Assembly: GCA_040401995.1 (NCBI GenBank)
Contig: JBBANM010000009.1
Location: 45,538-109,537 of the forward strand
Reading direction: 5' to 3'
Source: Haliscomenobacter sp040401995
GTDB taxonomy: Bacteria > Bacteroidota > Bacteroidia > Chitinophagales > Saprospiraceae
DNA: 64,000 nucleotides
A program made the position numbers and the translations under genes. Below, one piece after another: positions 28,076 to 37,500 of the stretch. Below the pieces are notes generated by a model. The model ran no database searches and had not been told where the DNA came from. It saw only the letters and a list, made by a program, of their open reading frames with translations. The first letter of the stretch is position 1, and every line of letters starts with the position of its first letter.

Positions 28076-28321
28076 ATGAAAACTTCACTGTCTTTAATCG
28101 CTTGTTTTTGCGCTGTTAATCTTCCAGCTCAGGTTCGTTTACTATCAGGAATCGATTCTAGTGTAGAAGCTCGGGTTTCATCAACCTTGCAAATGATAGA
28201 TCAATCACACTTTTGGATCAATGCGCTATTGATTGCGGCTGGGCTGGGTTGGGGCGTTTTTTTGTGCTCCGTGGTAATCAAATCCCTCAACTTGAATAAG
28301 GGGGCTTCTCAGTCAAATTAA
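28076..28321 (+). CDS. Small secreted/membrane protein
   Basis: 81 residues: signal peptide (SLIACFCAVNLPAQ), a short periplasmic stretch (SSVEARVSSTLQMIDQS) and one membrane span (INALLIAAGLGWGVFLCSVVI). Layout matches the two paralogous proteins at 38688 and 39122 (signal peptide, short segment with a V-x-x-x-R/K-x-x-x-S helix, one span, polar tail), though sequence identity is weak. The gene sits right behind candidate LytTR operator 2. Function unknown. Confidence 0.65.
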   Translation: MKTSLSLIACFCAVNLPAQVRLLSGIDSSVEARVSSTLQMIDQSHFWINALLIAAGLGWGVFLCSVVIKSLNLNKGASQSN

Positions 28322-28469
28322 ACAGATAGAATTGACTAAAAAACAATTCGGTAATGATGGCCATTTGCAGCCTTGTGTGGTTATAATTTATTGTTAAACA
28401 GATTTTTAGTCCTTGTTTGACTACCCCTAATAAGATATAATACTCATTAACACATAAAACCTAGTCACC

Positions 28470-29006
28470 ATGAAATCAATACTTCAAATCGGTGTGTTCG
28501 CAGTCCTAGTCATTGCGGCATTTACCCCTGCGCTCCAAGCACAAACGCAACCTCAGCAAAAAGATTTGGTGGCTGAAAGCCCTTCTACTGATGCCGATAT
28601 TAAAGTAGTAATCGACTATTTCAATGCCCTTTTAGTAGGTAATTTGGCGACAGTAAAAAGCTTGATGGCTGAGAACTACATGTCATATGGACCAAATACT
28701 GCCGACTCTAGTAATGCCAAAGAAGAATTGCTTGCTTGGGCTGAAAACTACAAAATCCAAACGAATCGCAAAATCGAGTTTATCTCGCTGTATTTTAAAG
28801 AGGAACCTGGGGATTTTTTAGCTAACTGGGTGAATTTATCAGGCATTTATTCATGTGACATCGACGGTGTAAACATAGCTATTCCACTGCAAATTACTTC
28901 CCTAGTTGAAAACGGAAAGATTACAAAACAGTTGATCAACTTTGACAACTTAGAGCTTGTTCAGGATTCTGGTTCGATGGCGAAAATGAGCAAAAATTCG
29001 CCCTAG
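28470..29006 (+). CDS. Secreted NTF2-like (SnoaL) protein with a repeat-derived C-terminus
   Basis: 178 residues. Signal peptide ending at ALQAQ, then an NTF2-like fold (VVIDYFNALLVGNLATVKSLMAENYMSYGPN). The last codons, from about residue 161 (LELVQDSGSMAKMSKNSP), are encoded by the left end of a 207-base repeated element that starts at 28952. The original stop is therefore probably lost and the tail is acquired. SnoaL-like proteins bind or convert small molecules; role unknown. Confidence 0.75.
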   Translation: MKSILQIGVFAVLVIAAFTPALQAQTQPQQKDLVAESPSTDADIKVVIDYFNALLVGNLATVKSLMAENYMSYGPNTADSSNAKEELLAWAENYKIQTNRKIEFISLYFKEEPGDFLANWVNLSGIYSCDIDGVNIAIPLQITSLVENGKITKQLINFDNLELVQDSGSMAKMSKNSP

Positions 29007-29158
29007 TGAGGCGCAAAAAGCGTTGAAAATCCCGACAAAGTCGGGAGAGTGTATCCCGACTTTGTCGGGGCAGGTCAGCGCTACATGAGCATTTTTGTAA
29101 CGAAATTAGAGTGGATTTTTGCCATTTGTAGCTCGAAGCAGAAACCGGAACAAGCTCT
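28952..29158. repeat. AGAG...CTCT element, copy A (207 bases)
   Basis: Terminal inverted repeats AGAGCTTGTTC... with about 26 matching positions. The interior matches copy B (61013-61174): shared ATGAGGCG-like, GCGCTACATGAGCATTTT and GTGGATTTT..GCCATTTGTAGCTCGAA stretches. This copy is longer by a nested palindrome: CCCGACAAAGTCGGG (29031-29045) and its complement (29055-29069), placed either side of GAGTGTA, which also sits at the hairpin tip of copy B. The element begins inside the coding region of the 28470 gene. Confidence 0.8.
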
Positions 29159-29405
29159 TAAGCAATTACAACCAGCCAGGGTTCGCTTCGAACCCTCCTA
29201 AGAGATAAATAAGTGTTTTTTGATGTAGGTTTTAAGCGGTATGCAGGTTGGCTTGATCCATTCAAGTCCAATCTGTGTAACGCTTCCTCAAGGTTCTTGA
29301 ACGAATAACATTTTGCTACATAATCGACGAAACTAACTAGTACAATAAATAATTGAACACGAATCGTACCCTTTTGATTTTTACACTCATTCAAACATCT
29401 AGAAC
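29007..29405. other. Intergenic region mostly occupied by repeat copy A
   Basis: After the element ends at 29158, about 245 bases remain before the TonB receptor. A minus-strand frame at 29158-29394 has no gene-like features. Promoter for the receptor must lie here but no clear box was found. Confidence 0.45.
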
Positions 29406-31838
29406 ATGAAACCTCAATTTATACTCTTTTTCTTTTTAGTAATATGTTTACAACTCTATTCCCCACATGTGGCACAAGCTCAAGTCACGGGAAAACTAAT
29501 AGACAAGACTGGTTTACCGATATCGGATGCCTCCGTTATACTCCACAATGCCAAAGACTCTGCCGCAGTAAATCTTGTCACATCGCAGTTGGATGGTACC
29601 TATATCATTCCTGCTGCCCTTGGAACGTATTATTGTACGATTAGCATGTTGGGATATGCTTCAAAAAACACCCCAATTTTTGCCGTATTAGACCTAAATT
29701 CCTCGATTAATCTCGGCACTTTCACCCTGACGAACGATGCCGATTTAGCGGCTTTTGACCTAGTAGGTGAAAAATTGTTGTACGAACAGCAAATAGACCG
29801 GATGGTATTCAATGTTGAAAAAATCATAACTGGCGCCGGCGCCACAGCCTTAGATCTACTTCAACGCTCGCCAGGCGTAATGGTCAATCGCCAGAGCAAC
29901 TCCATCAGCATGGCCGGAAAAGATGGCGTGTTGTTGATGATCAATGGCAAAATGAACCGCATGCCCAAAGAGGCGGTGGTACAAATGTTGGCTGGAATGC
30001 CATCTAGCAATATCAAAAAAATAGAACTCATAACCACCCCGCCGGCAAATTTTGACGCCGAAGGTAATGCTGGGTTTATCAATATTGTAATCAAAAAAAC
30101 CACCGATATGGGGCTCAATGGATCGTATACTTTAGGTGGCGGTTTTGGTCGGGGTAATTTGTTTTCGGGCGCTACTAATTTCAATTACCGTGCCAAGAAC
30201 TTCAATGTATATGGTGATTATTCTTATAGTCGTAGAGATCAAGAAAACACAGCCAATTTTATTCAGGAAGTGCTGGCAAATGGGCAAAAAATCAGTACCA
30301 TTAATCACGCGGTGCGTTTTCCTAATGTACAGCGCAACCACAGTGCGCGACTAGGAATTGATTGGGAGGTAGGAAAAAAAACGGTATTGGGCGCTTTGAT
30401 CACGGGTTATGACAATAGATACAGTCAGGTGGGAAAAACGAACGCTTCGTTTTATCGGAATGGCGTACTGGACACCTTGCTAAACATGAAAGTCAATGAA
30501 TACAACAGCTGGAAAAATCTTGCTGGCAACCTCAATCTGACCCATAATTTTCGCGAGGGCGAGTCCCTATCATTGGATGCCGATTACTTGCATTATTACA
30601 ATGATCAACCGGTTAATTATAACTTGGGTTACTCAGATGGCGCAAACCGTTTTTTGTACAACAATGAAACCTTTAGCGGTAAGCAAACAAAGATAAATGT
30701 TGCCGTGAGTAGCTTAAGTTATTCCAAGCAGTTGTCTAAAAACATCAAGATGGATCTGGGTTTGAAAGGAACGTTATCGAATTTTGACAACAACGTAACC
30801 GTGGCCAAAATTGACAACGGCAACTATATCTACGACCCCAGTTTTACCGCAAAATACCGCCTAGTAGAAAGTATTGGAGCTGCTTTTACCTCATTTGACG
30901 TAAAAGTGAATGACAAAACGAATCTCAAAGTGGGGCTGCGTTACGAATATACCAATTCGAATTTGGGTTCTCAGGAGCAACCGAATATAGTTGATCGCCA
31001 TTATGGTCGATTTTTTCCGAGCTTCTTTTTGTCGCGCACCATCAACGAAAATCAATCGGCGAATTTTTCCTACGTTCGGCGGATTACGCGACCCACTTTC
31101 AACGACCTAGCGCCCTTTGTTTTTTTCGTTGACCCCTTTACGTTTTTATCGGGAAATGCTGCCTTACAGCCGGCATTCTCCAATAATTTAAAAGTTGATT
31201 ACCGCATCAAATCCACCCTGTTGTCATTGCAGTACAGCAAGGAAGACAGCACAATTTCCAATTTTCAGCCCATGGTGATCGAAGGCACTAAAAAAGTTAT
31301 TTATGCCGCCCAAAACATGAAAAACCGTCAAACGGTAGCTTTCACCCTCGCCTTCCCCGTTCAAGTTACGAAATGGTGGAAAATGCAAAACAACCTGGTA
31401 GGAACCTGGCAAGAAGTGAATGCCTATTTTGGGAAGCAACTTATCCAAGTACATACCAAAAACCTGCAATTGGTTTGGATCAATAGCTTCACCTTACCCA
31501 AGGATTTTTCTGCGGAAGTGCTAGCCACTTACCAAACCAAGGCGCTCTCTGGAGCCCAAATTACTTTACCCGTCAATATGGTAAACATTGGCATCCAAAA
31601 GAAGCTTAAAAACAATCAAGGCACCTTGCGTTTTGGTATCGATGATGTATTCAATTCGCTTTTGTTTCGATTCAATAACCAGCTCCCAAATGATGCGCTA
31701 ACGAGTAAAATTGTGCTGGATTTTAGTCAGCGCACCTTTAAACTCACCTATAACCGCAATTTTGGTAGCCAAACGGTGAAAAGCAACCGAGCAAGAACCC
31801 TAGGGTCAGAAGATGAACGCCAAAGGGTAAATAATTAA
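29406..31838 (+). CDS. TonB-dependent receptor / outer membrane beta-barrel (OMP_b-brl_3) protein
   Basis: 810 residues. Signal peptide (FILFFFLVICLQLYSPHVAQAQ), a carboxypeptidase-D regulatory-like domain (GKLIDKTGLPISDASVIL), a plug-like region (TALDLLQRSPGVMVNRQ, ITTPPANFDAEGNAGFINIV) and a beta-barrel of the PF14905 type ending TFKLTYNRNFG with a polar tail. The GNAGFINIVIKK segment is the usual plug end. Ligand is unknown and no SusD partner is present. It is closed by a terminator at 31866-31914. Confidence 0.92.
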   Translation: MKPQFILFFFLVICLQLYSPHVAQAQVTGKLIDKTGLPISDASVILHNAKDSAAVNLVTSQLDGTYIIPAALGTYYCTISMLGYASKNTPIFAVLDLNSSINLGTFTLTNDADLAAFDLVGEKLLYEQQIDRMVFNVEKIITGAGATALDLLQRSPGVMVNRQSNSISMAGKDGVLLMINGKMNRMPKEAVVQMLAGMPSSNIKKIELITTPPANFDAEGNAGFINIVIKKTTDMGLNGSYTLGGGFGRGNLFSGATNFNYRAKNFNVYGDYSYSRRDQENTANFIQEVLANGQKISTINHAVRFPNVQRNHSARLGIDWEVGKKTVLGALITGYDNRYSQVGKTNASFYRNGVLDTLLNMKVNEYNSWKNLAGNLNLTHNFREGESLSLDADYLHYYNDQPVNYNLGYSDGANRFLYNNETFSGKQTKINVAVSSLSYSKQLSKNIKMDLGLKGTLSNFDNNVTVAKIDNGNYIYDPSFTAKYRLVESIGAAFTSFDVKVNDKTNLKVGLRYEYTNSNLGSQEQPNIVDRHYGRFFPSFFLSRTINENQSANFSYVRRITRPTFNDLAPFVFFVDPFTFLSGNAALQPAFSNNLKVDYRIKSTLLSLQYSKEDSTISNFQPMVIEGTKKVIYAAQNMKNRQTVAFTLAFPVQVTKWWKMQNNLVGTWQEVNAYFGKQLIQVHTKNLQLVWINSFTLPKDFSAEVLATYQTKALSGAQITLPVNMVNIGIQKKLKNNQGTLRFGIDDVFNSLLFRFNNQLPNDALTSKIVLDFSQRTFKLTYNRNFGSQTVKSNRARTLGSEDERQRVNN

Positions 31839-31865
31839 GGAATGCAGAAATCGAAAAAGTATACT

Positions 31866-31914
31866 AAAACAAGGGGTGGCGCGGGTTGAAATCGCCCGGG
31901 TTATCCCTTGTTTT
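31866..31914 (+). terminator. Rho-independent terminator of the TonB receptor
   Basis: Ten-base outer stem AAAACAAGGG (31866-31875) and its complement (31905-31914), continuing into TTTTT; the loop holds a GC-rich stretch that can pair further. Confidence 0.8.
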
Positions 31915-31940
31915 TATAAGTGCGGATTCAACGCTAAACC

Positions 31941-31971
31941 TTGAAAAACCGCTTAGTATGTTTTATATTTG
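31941..31971 (+). promoter_or_regulatory. Bacteroidota promoter TTG-N20-TATATTTG
   Basis: TTG 31941-31943, 20-base spacer, TATATTTG 31964-31971: an exact TAnnTTTG box. Transcription would start near 31978, nine bases before repeat copy C, so the RNA leader of the Uma2 gene consists of the element. Confidence 0.7.
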
Positions 31972-31986
31972 TAGCATTAGGAATTA

Positions 31987-32148
31987 AGAGTGTGTTTGGA
32001 TTTCTACTTCGCGCTGCAAATGGCCAAAATTAACCCCAACTTCATTGCGAAAATACTCATGTAGCGCTGCTATACTCCGTTTTTCGCGCTTCGTTGGTGC
32101 AAATTTTGACTCATTTTCGCTTGCGAACTAAAAACCCAAACACACTCT
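31987..32148. repeat. AGAG...CTCT element, copy C (162 bases)
   Basis: Terminal inverted repeats AGAGTGTGTTTGG and complement (32136-32148), extending about 25 bases with few mismatches. The interior is the reverse complement of copy B's, with the shared CATGTAGCGCTGC and GCAAATGGCCAAAATT stretches, so orientation is opposite. Its terminal arms differ from those of copy B (GTGTGTTTGG versus GCTTGTTCAG) but are complementary to each other. Confidence 0.8.
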
Positions 32149-32161
32149 AAAAAAGCAAGCT

Positions 32162-32761
32162 ATGACAGCAGTAACCGGTCAATTTGAAGGCGTCGTCGCA
32201 CTCGCTTTCCCCGATGAAGGGATGAGCGATGAGCAGTTTTTTGCTTTTTGCCAACTGAACCGGGATGTCAAAATAGAGCGCAACGCCCAAGGAGAAATCG
32301 TAATCATGTCGCCAACTGGATCAGAAACTGGAAATTGGAATTCATTATTCAATGGAGCATTGTTTGTATGGAACAACCAATTCAAACTTGGAAAAACCTT
32401 TGATTCTTCAGCCGGATTCATGTTGCCAAACGGTGCCATTTATGGGCCAGATGCAGCATGGATTCCCACAGAAAAGTGGAATCAATTAACCCCCGCAGAA
32501 AAAAAGAAATTCGCGCCCATCGTACCCGATTTCATCATGGAATTACGTTCGCCTAACGATCGCTTGGAATCCATTCAAGAAAAAATCGCTGAATTCATGG
32601 AAAGCGGCTGTTTATTGGCCTGGTTGATTGATCCAGAGGCGCAGCAAACCACGGTTTATCGGGCGGATAGCAGTGAAACCACCGTGCCTTTTACTCAAAT
32701 ACTAAGTGGCGAATCGGTGCTGCCGGGATTTAGTGTGCAATTGGGAGAACTGTTTGAATAG
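32162..32761 (+). CDS. Uma2 family (DUF820) putative endonuclease
   Basis: 199 residues. Uma2 hallmarks are visible: the front VKIERNAQGEIVIMSPTG, the catalytic core AAWIPTEKW and FIMELRSPNDRLESIQEKIAEFMESG, and the VLPGFSVQLGELFE end. The fold is PD-(D/E)XK; biological role is unclear despite large numbers in cyanobacteria and some Bacteroidota. It differs clearly from the two Uma2 genes at 47.3 and 56.5 kb. The promoter is separated from the gene by repeat copy C. Confidence 0.9.
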   Translation: MTAVTGQFEGVVALAFPDEGMSDEQFFAFCQLNRDVKIERNAQGEIVIMSPTGSETGNWNSLFNGALFVWNNQFKLGKTFDSSAGFMLPNGAIYGPDAAWIPTEKWNQLTPAEKKKFAPIVPDFIMELRSPNDRLESIQEKIAEFMESGCLLAWLIDPEAQQTTVYRADSSETTVPFTQILSGESVLPGFSVQLGELFE

Positions 32762-32868
32762 AACCTTTAGCTCTTTTTAGCATAAGCCAGAATATCTTTT
32801 ACCGCTTATACCCTGCATGGCATTGGAGTCATAATTTTACCCTTCCTATTTTTTTTTCAAAAAACACT

Positions 32869-32876
32869 TACCTTTA
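32869..32876 (+). promoter_or_regulatory. Candidate promoter of the sigma/CHAT operon
   Basis: TACCTTTA at 32869-32876, preceded by a T-run and CAAAAAA (from about 32849). The stretch T(7+)-CAAAAAA-n(3-4)-TACCTTT recurs upstream of the 38688 gene (T-run then CAAAAAA and TACCTTTC at 38630), with CCCTTCC ahead of both. The shared layout suggests one sigma factor, possibly the one encoded in this operon. Confidence 0.5.
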
Positions 32877-32907
32877 AGTTGATCAATACAATATAAGCTT
32901 GAGTTCA

Positions 32908-33516
32908 ATGCGCATTACCGAGTGGCTGACACCTGCAAACCCTTGTCGACAATATGAAAACAATGAGCAATTGTTTCAAGCTCTGAAAAGTTTGAACAAC
33001 TCGGCAATACGCTGTGTGCAAAATAAGGCGATGCCCTCGGCGCAGCAATTGGTACAGCAATACAAACTGGCGCCAGAAAGTGTCGATGAATTGCTCAACC
33101 AAAGTTCGCTCATTTTTTTGCGAAAAATAGAGGACGGCTCGTACCAGTTTCAAGGTCATGCCCCCTCTAGTTACCTCGTGGAAATCATGAAGCGGGTGGC
33201 ACTTTCGATGACCCGAAAACGCCAAACAGCCTATGAATCGATCGAAGACCACTACGACTTGCATGACCCCGATATCGAAGCCAGCAACCGGCAACGAGAA
33301 TCCGTCGAACTGGTGCGGCAATTTTTGGGGCAAATGGGCGAACCTTGTGAATCGGTCATCCGACTGCACCACATCGAAGGGTATCCTGATGAAGAGGTGG
33401 TGCGCCAAGGCTGGACCCGCTATACTACTACCGATTCGCTGAAGATAAAACGCAGCGATTGTATGAAAAAACTAATCCAAATAGCGCGAGAATGGAGAAA
33501 TACGAACAATATTTGA
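32908..33516 (+). CDS. ECF-like RNA polymerase sigma factor
   Basis: 202 residues from ATG 32908. It has a divergent sigma-70 region 2 (LFQALKSLNNSAIRCVQN ... SSLIFLRKIEDGSYQFQG ... SYLVEIMKRVALSMTRKRQ) and a region 4-like helix-turn-helix (PCESVIRLHHIEGYPDEEV ... SLKIKRSDCMKKLIQIAREW). It directs RNA polymerase to a special promoter set. The next gene starts inside its last 25 bases, so the two are coupled, as for sigma/anti-sigma pairs. The exported TPR-CHAT protease gene follows. Confidence 0.85.
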   Translation: MRITEWLTPANPCRQYENNEQLFQALKSLNNSAIRCVQNKAMPSAQQLVQQYKLAPESVDELLNQSSLIFLRKIEDGSYQFQGHAPSSYLVEIMKRVALSMTRKRQTAYESIEDHYDLHDPDIEASNRQRESVELVRQFLGQMGEPCESVIRLHHIEGYPDEEVVRQGWTRYTTTDSLKIKRSDCMKKLIQIAREWRNTNNI

Positions 33517-34481
33517 GTGACAACGCTGATGACGCCGAACGCCGTGCCGCCGAACAAGTCCTGGAGGGCTTGGCGGGCTTGAGGCTGGAAGCCAAGCTGC
33601 GCGAAGTAGCGGCCGAACAGGCTGCACAGCACCGACGAACGTTTTGGAACAGACTGTTCTTCACCCTGGCTGCGCTGGCTTTTTTGGTCGTCGTGGCCTA
33701 TTGGTTTTTTAGTAGGAATGTGGCCACTCCAAGTGTGCCCCCAAGCGTAAAGCAATTACCAACTCAGCCTTCGCCTATCGAAAATCAAACACCTTCCCAA
33801 AATAAACCAGAAAAACCTCGGGAAAGGCCTCCCATTGCGCAACTTAAACCGAAGAAACAAGTTCCGCCGGTGCCGCCTACACCCATTTTTCCCACTTATG
33901 CACTACAAGATGAAGTTATTCCAGTGCCACTTCATTCAGCTCCCGACTTGGTTGCCATGCGTGGTCAGAGCGAGGGGAATATTGCCCTTAAAGCCTTGCT
34001 CGATCAATTGTGGTATGTGGATTATCCGCCATTCGGGTTGAAAATCAACGCCACTTATCGCAGTGCCGATCAATTGCTACGACAACGCGATTTTAGTGCG
34101 GCCTACCTGGCCTTGGAAGAGATCGAACATGTACAAATTGACTCTTTAAGCCGTAGAATAGCACGCGAGAATCAAAAGCTGCTGGAAAAAGACCCTACCG
34201 CAAGCCCGGTGGCAGCTATGCCCATGGCGAACGATACTCTTTTGTACCTCAAGGCATATTGTCTGCTCGAAATGGGTGAAGGTCAAGAGGCCATGTTTTA
34301 TTTCTCTCGAATGCGTTTTCCTGATCCCGCCTGGATACCTCAGCTGACCTGGTACCGAGCCTTGGTTTTGTTGCAGGCCGACAAGCGAAAAGAAGCGCTC
34401 GTCCTATTCAAACAAATAGCCGAAGAGCAGGGACACCCTTACCGCAGGCAAGCTCGAAAAGCGCAGAAGTTGATGCAATAA
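33492..34481 (+). CDS. Single-span membrane protein, candidate anti-sigma factor
   Basis: 329 residues from ATG 33492, overlapping the sigma gene by 25 bases. A charged N-terminus of about 50 residues (MEKYEQYLSDNADDAERRA) precedes one span (LFFTLAALAFLVVVAYWFF), then a proline-rich linker (about 75-135) and a helical, TPR-like C-terminal part (YLKAYCLLEMGEGQEAMFYF, ALVLLQADKRKEALVLFKQI). No zinc anti-sigma motif is seen. The topology puts the TPR part outside the cytoplasm. Position and coupling imply that it holds the sigma factor at the membrane; this is inference. Confidence 0.7.
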   Translation: MEKYEQYLSDNADDAERRAAEQVLEGLAGLRLEAKLREVAAEQAAQHRRTFWNRLFFTLAALAFLVVVAYWFFSRNVATPSVPPSVKQLPTQPSPIENQTPSQNKPEKPRERPPIAQLKPKKQVPPVPPTPIFPTYALQDEVIPVPLHSAPDLVAMRGQSEGNIALKALLDQLWYVDYPPFGLKINATYRSADQLLRQRDFSAAYLALEEIEHVQIDSLSRRIARENQKLLEKDPTASPVAAMPMANDTLLYLKAYCLLEMGEGQEAMFYFSRMRFPDPAWIPQLTWYRALVLLQADKRKEALVLFKQIAEEQGHPYRRQARKAQKLMQ

Positions 34482-34503
34482 TTTACCGTTAATCAATTTT
34501 GCT

Positions 34504-37500
34504 ATGAGAAATTACTTATTGTTGGCTTTGTGCCTGATCACAGGTTTGTTGAGTGCGCAAACGGTAGATTCGGTGGCGCTGCGGCGGGTGGACAGCCTAA
34601 TTCAGGTTTCTCGCGAGTTTTCCAACAAGCGCAACTATGACCAGGCACTTGAAACTAACACCCTTGCTGAAAAACTAGCGCTGGAAAAGTTAGGGCAGGA
34701 GTCAGCAACCTACGGCATTTGTTGTTTTAACCACGGTAGAATATTGTTTCTCAAAAGAGATTATCCAGGTGCTGAAAAATGGTATCTGGAATCCAAAGCC
34801 ATCCGGGAAAAAGTGCTGGGCAGGGAACATCCTGATTATGCTGAAAGCCTGCATAACCTGGCGATCCTGTTCGAGAGCATGGGCCAATACGAAAAAGCCG
34901 AACCGCTTTACCTTGAATCCAAAGCCATCCGTGAAAAAGTGCTGGGTCAGGAACATCCCGATTATGCCTCAAGCCTGAACAGCATGGCGATTTTTTACCG
35001 GAAAACGGGTAAATATGAAAAAGCCGAACCTCTCGGTCTTGAATCCATAGCCATCCGGAAAAAAGTTCTAGGCAAGGAACATCCCGATTATGCCGCAAGC
35101 CTGAACAACCTGGCGATTCTATACTGGGCCAAGGGTCAATATGAGAAAGCCGAGCCACTTTACCTCGAATCCAAAGCCATCCGTGAAAAAGTCCTGGGCC
35201 GGGAACATCCCGATTATGCCGGAAGTCTGCAAAACCTAGGGATTCTGTTCGAGGACATGGGCCAATATGAGAAAGCTGAACCGCTTTACCTTGAAGCTAA
35301 AGCCATTCGGGAGAAAATCCTGGGCCGGGAACATCCCTCTTATGCCTCAAACCTGAACAGCCTCGCGATTCTGTACAAAGAAATGGGGCAATACGAGAAA
35401 GCCGAACCGCTTTACCTCGAATCCAAAGCCATCCGGGAAAAAGCCCTGGGCCGGGAGCATCCCGATTATGCCCAAAGCCTTAGCAACCTGGCAGTTCTGT
35501 ACTGGGACATGGGCCAATACGAAAAAGCCGAACTGCTTTACCTCGAATCCATAGCCATTCGTGGAAAAGCCCTGGGCCGGGAACATCCCGATTATGCTGG
35601 CAGCCTGAATAACCTGGCGATTCTATACAAAAAATTGGGTCAATACAAAAAAGCCGAACCGCTTTACCTTGAATCCAAAGCAATCCGTGAAAAAGTCTTG
35701 AGCCGTGAAAATCCCGATTATGCTACAAGCCTGGAAGGCCTGGCGATTCTGTATGATGAGATGGGCCAATACGAAAAAGCCGAACCCCTCTACCTTGAAT
35801 GCAAGGCCATCCGTGAAAAAAAATTAGGCCGGGAACATCCCGTATATGCCGCAAGCTTGATCAACCTGGCGGGACTGTACCAGGACATGGGGCAATATGA
35901 AAAAGCCGAACCGCTTTACCTTGAATCCAAAGACATTCGTGAAAAAGCACTAGGTAAGGAGCATCCCGATTATGCTGCAAGCCTGCAAAGCCTGGCGGGG
36001 CTGTATCGGGGCATAGGCCAATATGGAAAAGCAGAACCCCTCTTACTTGAACTGTCCAAGGTTAATACGCACCTTATTGAACAAGCTTTAAACCACCTTT
36101 CCGAAAATGAATTGAACAATTACCTGGACAAGTTTTCTGACTGTCAGAACCAGACCCTTTCGTTCACCCAAATAGCAGATAGTAAAAAAATGATGCCGGT
36201 CTGCTACAACAACAGCCTCTTCTACAAAGGTTTTCTGCTCCAGTCCGTAGGCCGGATCAAACGCCTCTCCCTTTCCAACCCAGCAGCAACCGAAAATTTC
36301 AACCTGCTAAAATCATACGAACGCCGCCTCGCCGACCAGTATGCCGAACCAATCGCCGACCGCGATAGTACAAGCATAGCCGACCTGGAAGCCAAAGCCA
36401 ATGACCTTGAAAAAGAACTCGCCCGAACGGTGGCTGGTTTTGACCAAGCCTTGCAGCAGGTTAAATGGCAGGAAGTTCAAACGGCTTTGAAACCCAACGA
36501 AGCAGCTATCGAATTTGTCAGCTACCGTTTTTATCTAAAAAAACAAACTGACAGCACGATGTATGCCGCTCTCGTCCTATTACCAAGTAAAGACGCCCCA
36601 AAATTCATCTCCCTTTTTGAAGAAAAACAACTCGCAACCCTCCTCAAAACGGAGGGCAGCCCCCAGCCCACTTTTTACAACGAACTCTACTCCGCTGGCA
36701 AAACGGGCAGCCAACTCTATGATTTAATCTGGAAACCCATCGCCGCCGCCTTGCCGCAAGGAGCGACTGTGTATTGCTCGCCCTCGGGCCTGCTGCACCG
36801 CCTCAATCTGGGCGCTATTCCCACTCCCGACGGCAAAATATTGACCGAAAAAAACCGCCTGACCATGCTGGGCAGTACCCGACAGTTGGTTATCCCATCG
36901 GTGTCTGCTACCCAGCAAAGTGCCACCGCCCAACTCTACGGCGGCATCCAATACGATGCCACACCCACCATGGCCGCCAATACGCCTGCCAAACCCGAAG
37001 ACCTGGCTGCCCGGCGTGGCCCCAGTATCACCCAAAACGACTCTACCTTGCGTGGCGAAAACTGGGGGTACCTGCGTTGGACTGAAGTGGAAATTAGTGC
37101 CGCCGCCAATGTGATGAAAAGTAAAGGTATCTTACCCACCCTTAAAAAAGGCGCCGAAGCTACCGAAGAATCCTTCAAAGCCCTGGGGCAAGGTAGCGCC
37201 TCACCGCGCATCCTACACGTAGCCACCCACGGTTTTTTCTTTCCCGATCCAAAAGAATTGAAGCCTGGTGAAGGGCAAGCCATTGGCGAAAAAACCTTCA
37301 AAGTTTCTGAAAATCCCATGATCCGCTCCGGCCTGATGCTGGCAGGCGGCAATCATGCCTGGAAAACGGGTAAACCCCTAAGCCCTGGTCTGGAAGACGG
37401 CATCCTAACCGCCTACGAAATTAGCCAGATGAACCTCGCCAATACCGAACTCGTAGTACTCTCCGCCTGCGAAACGGGTCTCGGCGACCTCGTAGGCAAC

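Larger units (their letters stand above)
31839..32161. other. Intergenic region: terminator, promoter and repeat copy C
   Basis: 323 bases. Order: terminator of the receptor, a TTG-N20-TATATTTG promoter (31941-31971), then the 162-base repeat copy C (31987-32148) and 13 further bases before the Uma2 start. The repeat fills the whole leader. Confidence 0.75.

Noticed and set aside
29158..29394. 78-codon minus-strand frame before the second TonB receptor
   Set aside because: It begins at the end of a repeat element and has no gene-like features.
32905..33408. 167-codon minus-strand frame opposite the sigma factor
   Set aside because: Low-plausibility translation and overlapping a coupled operon.
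34789..36048. Regular 126-base spacing considered as a CRISPR-like array
   Set aside because: The units are continuous, in frame and code for TPRs; there are no unique spacers.
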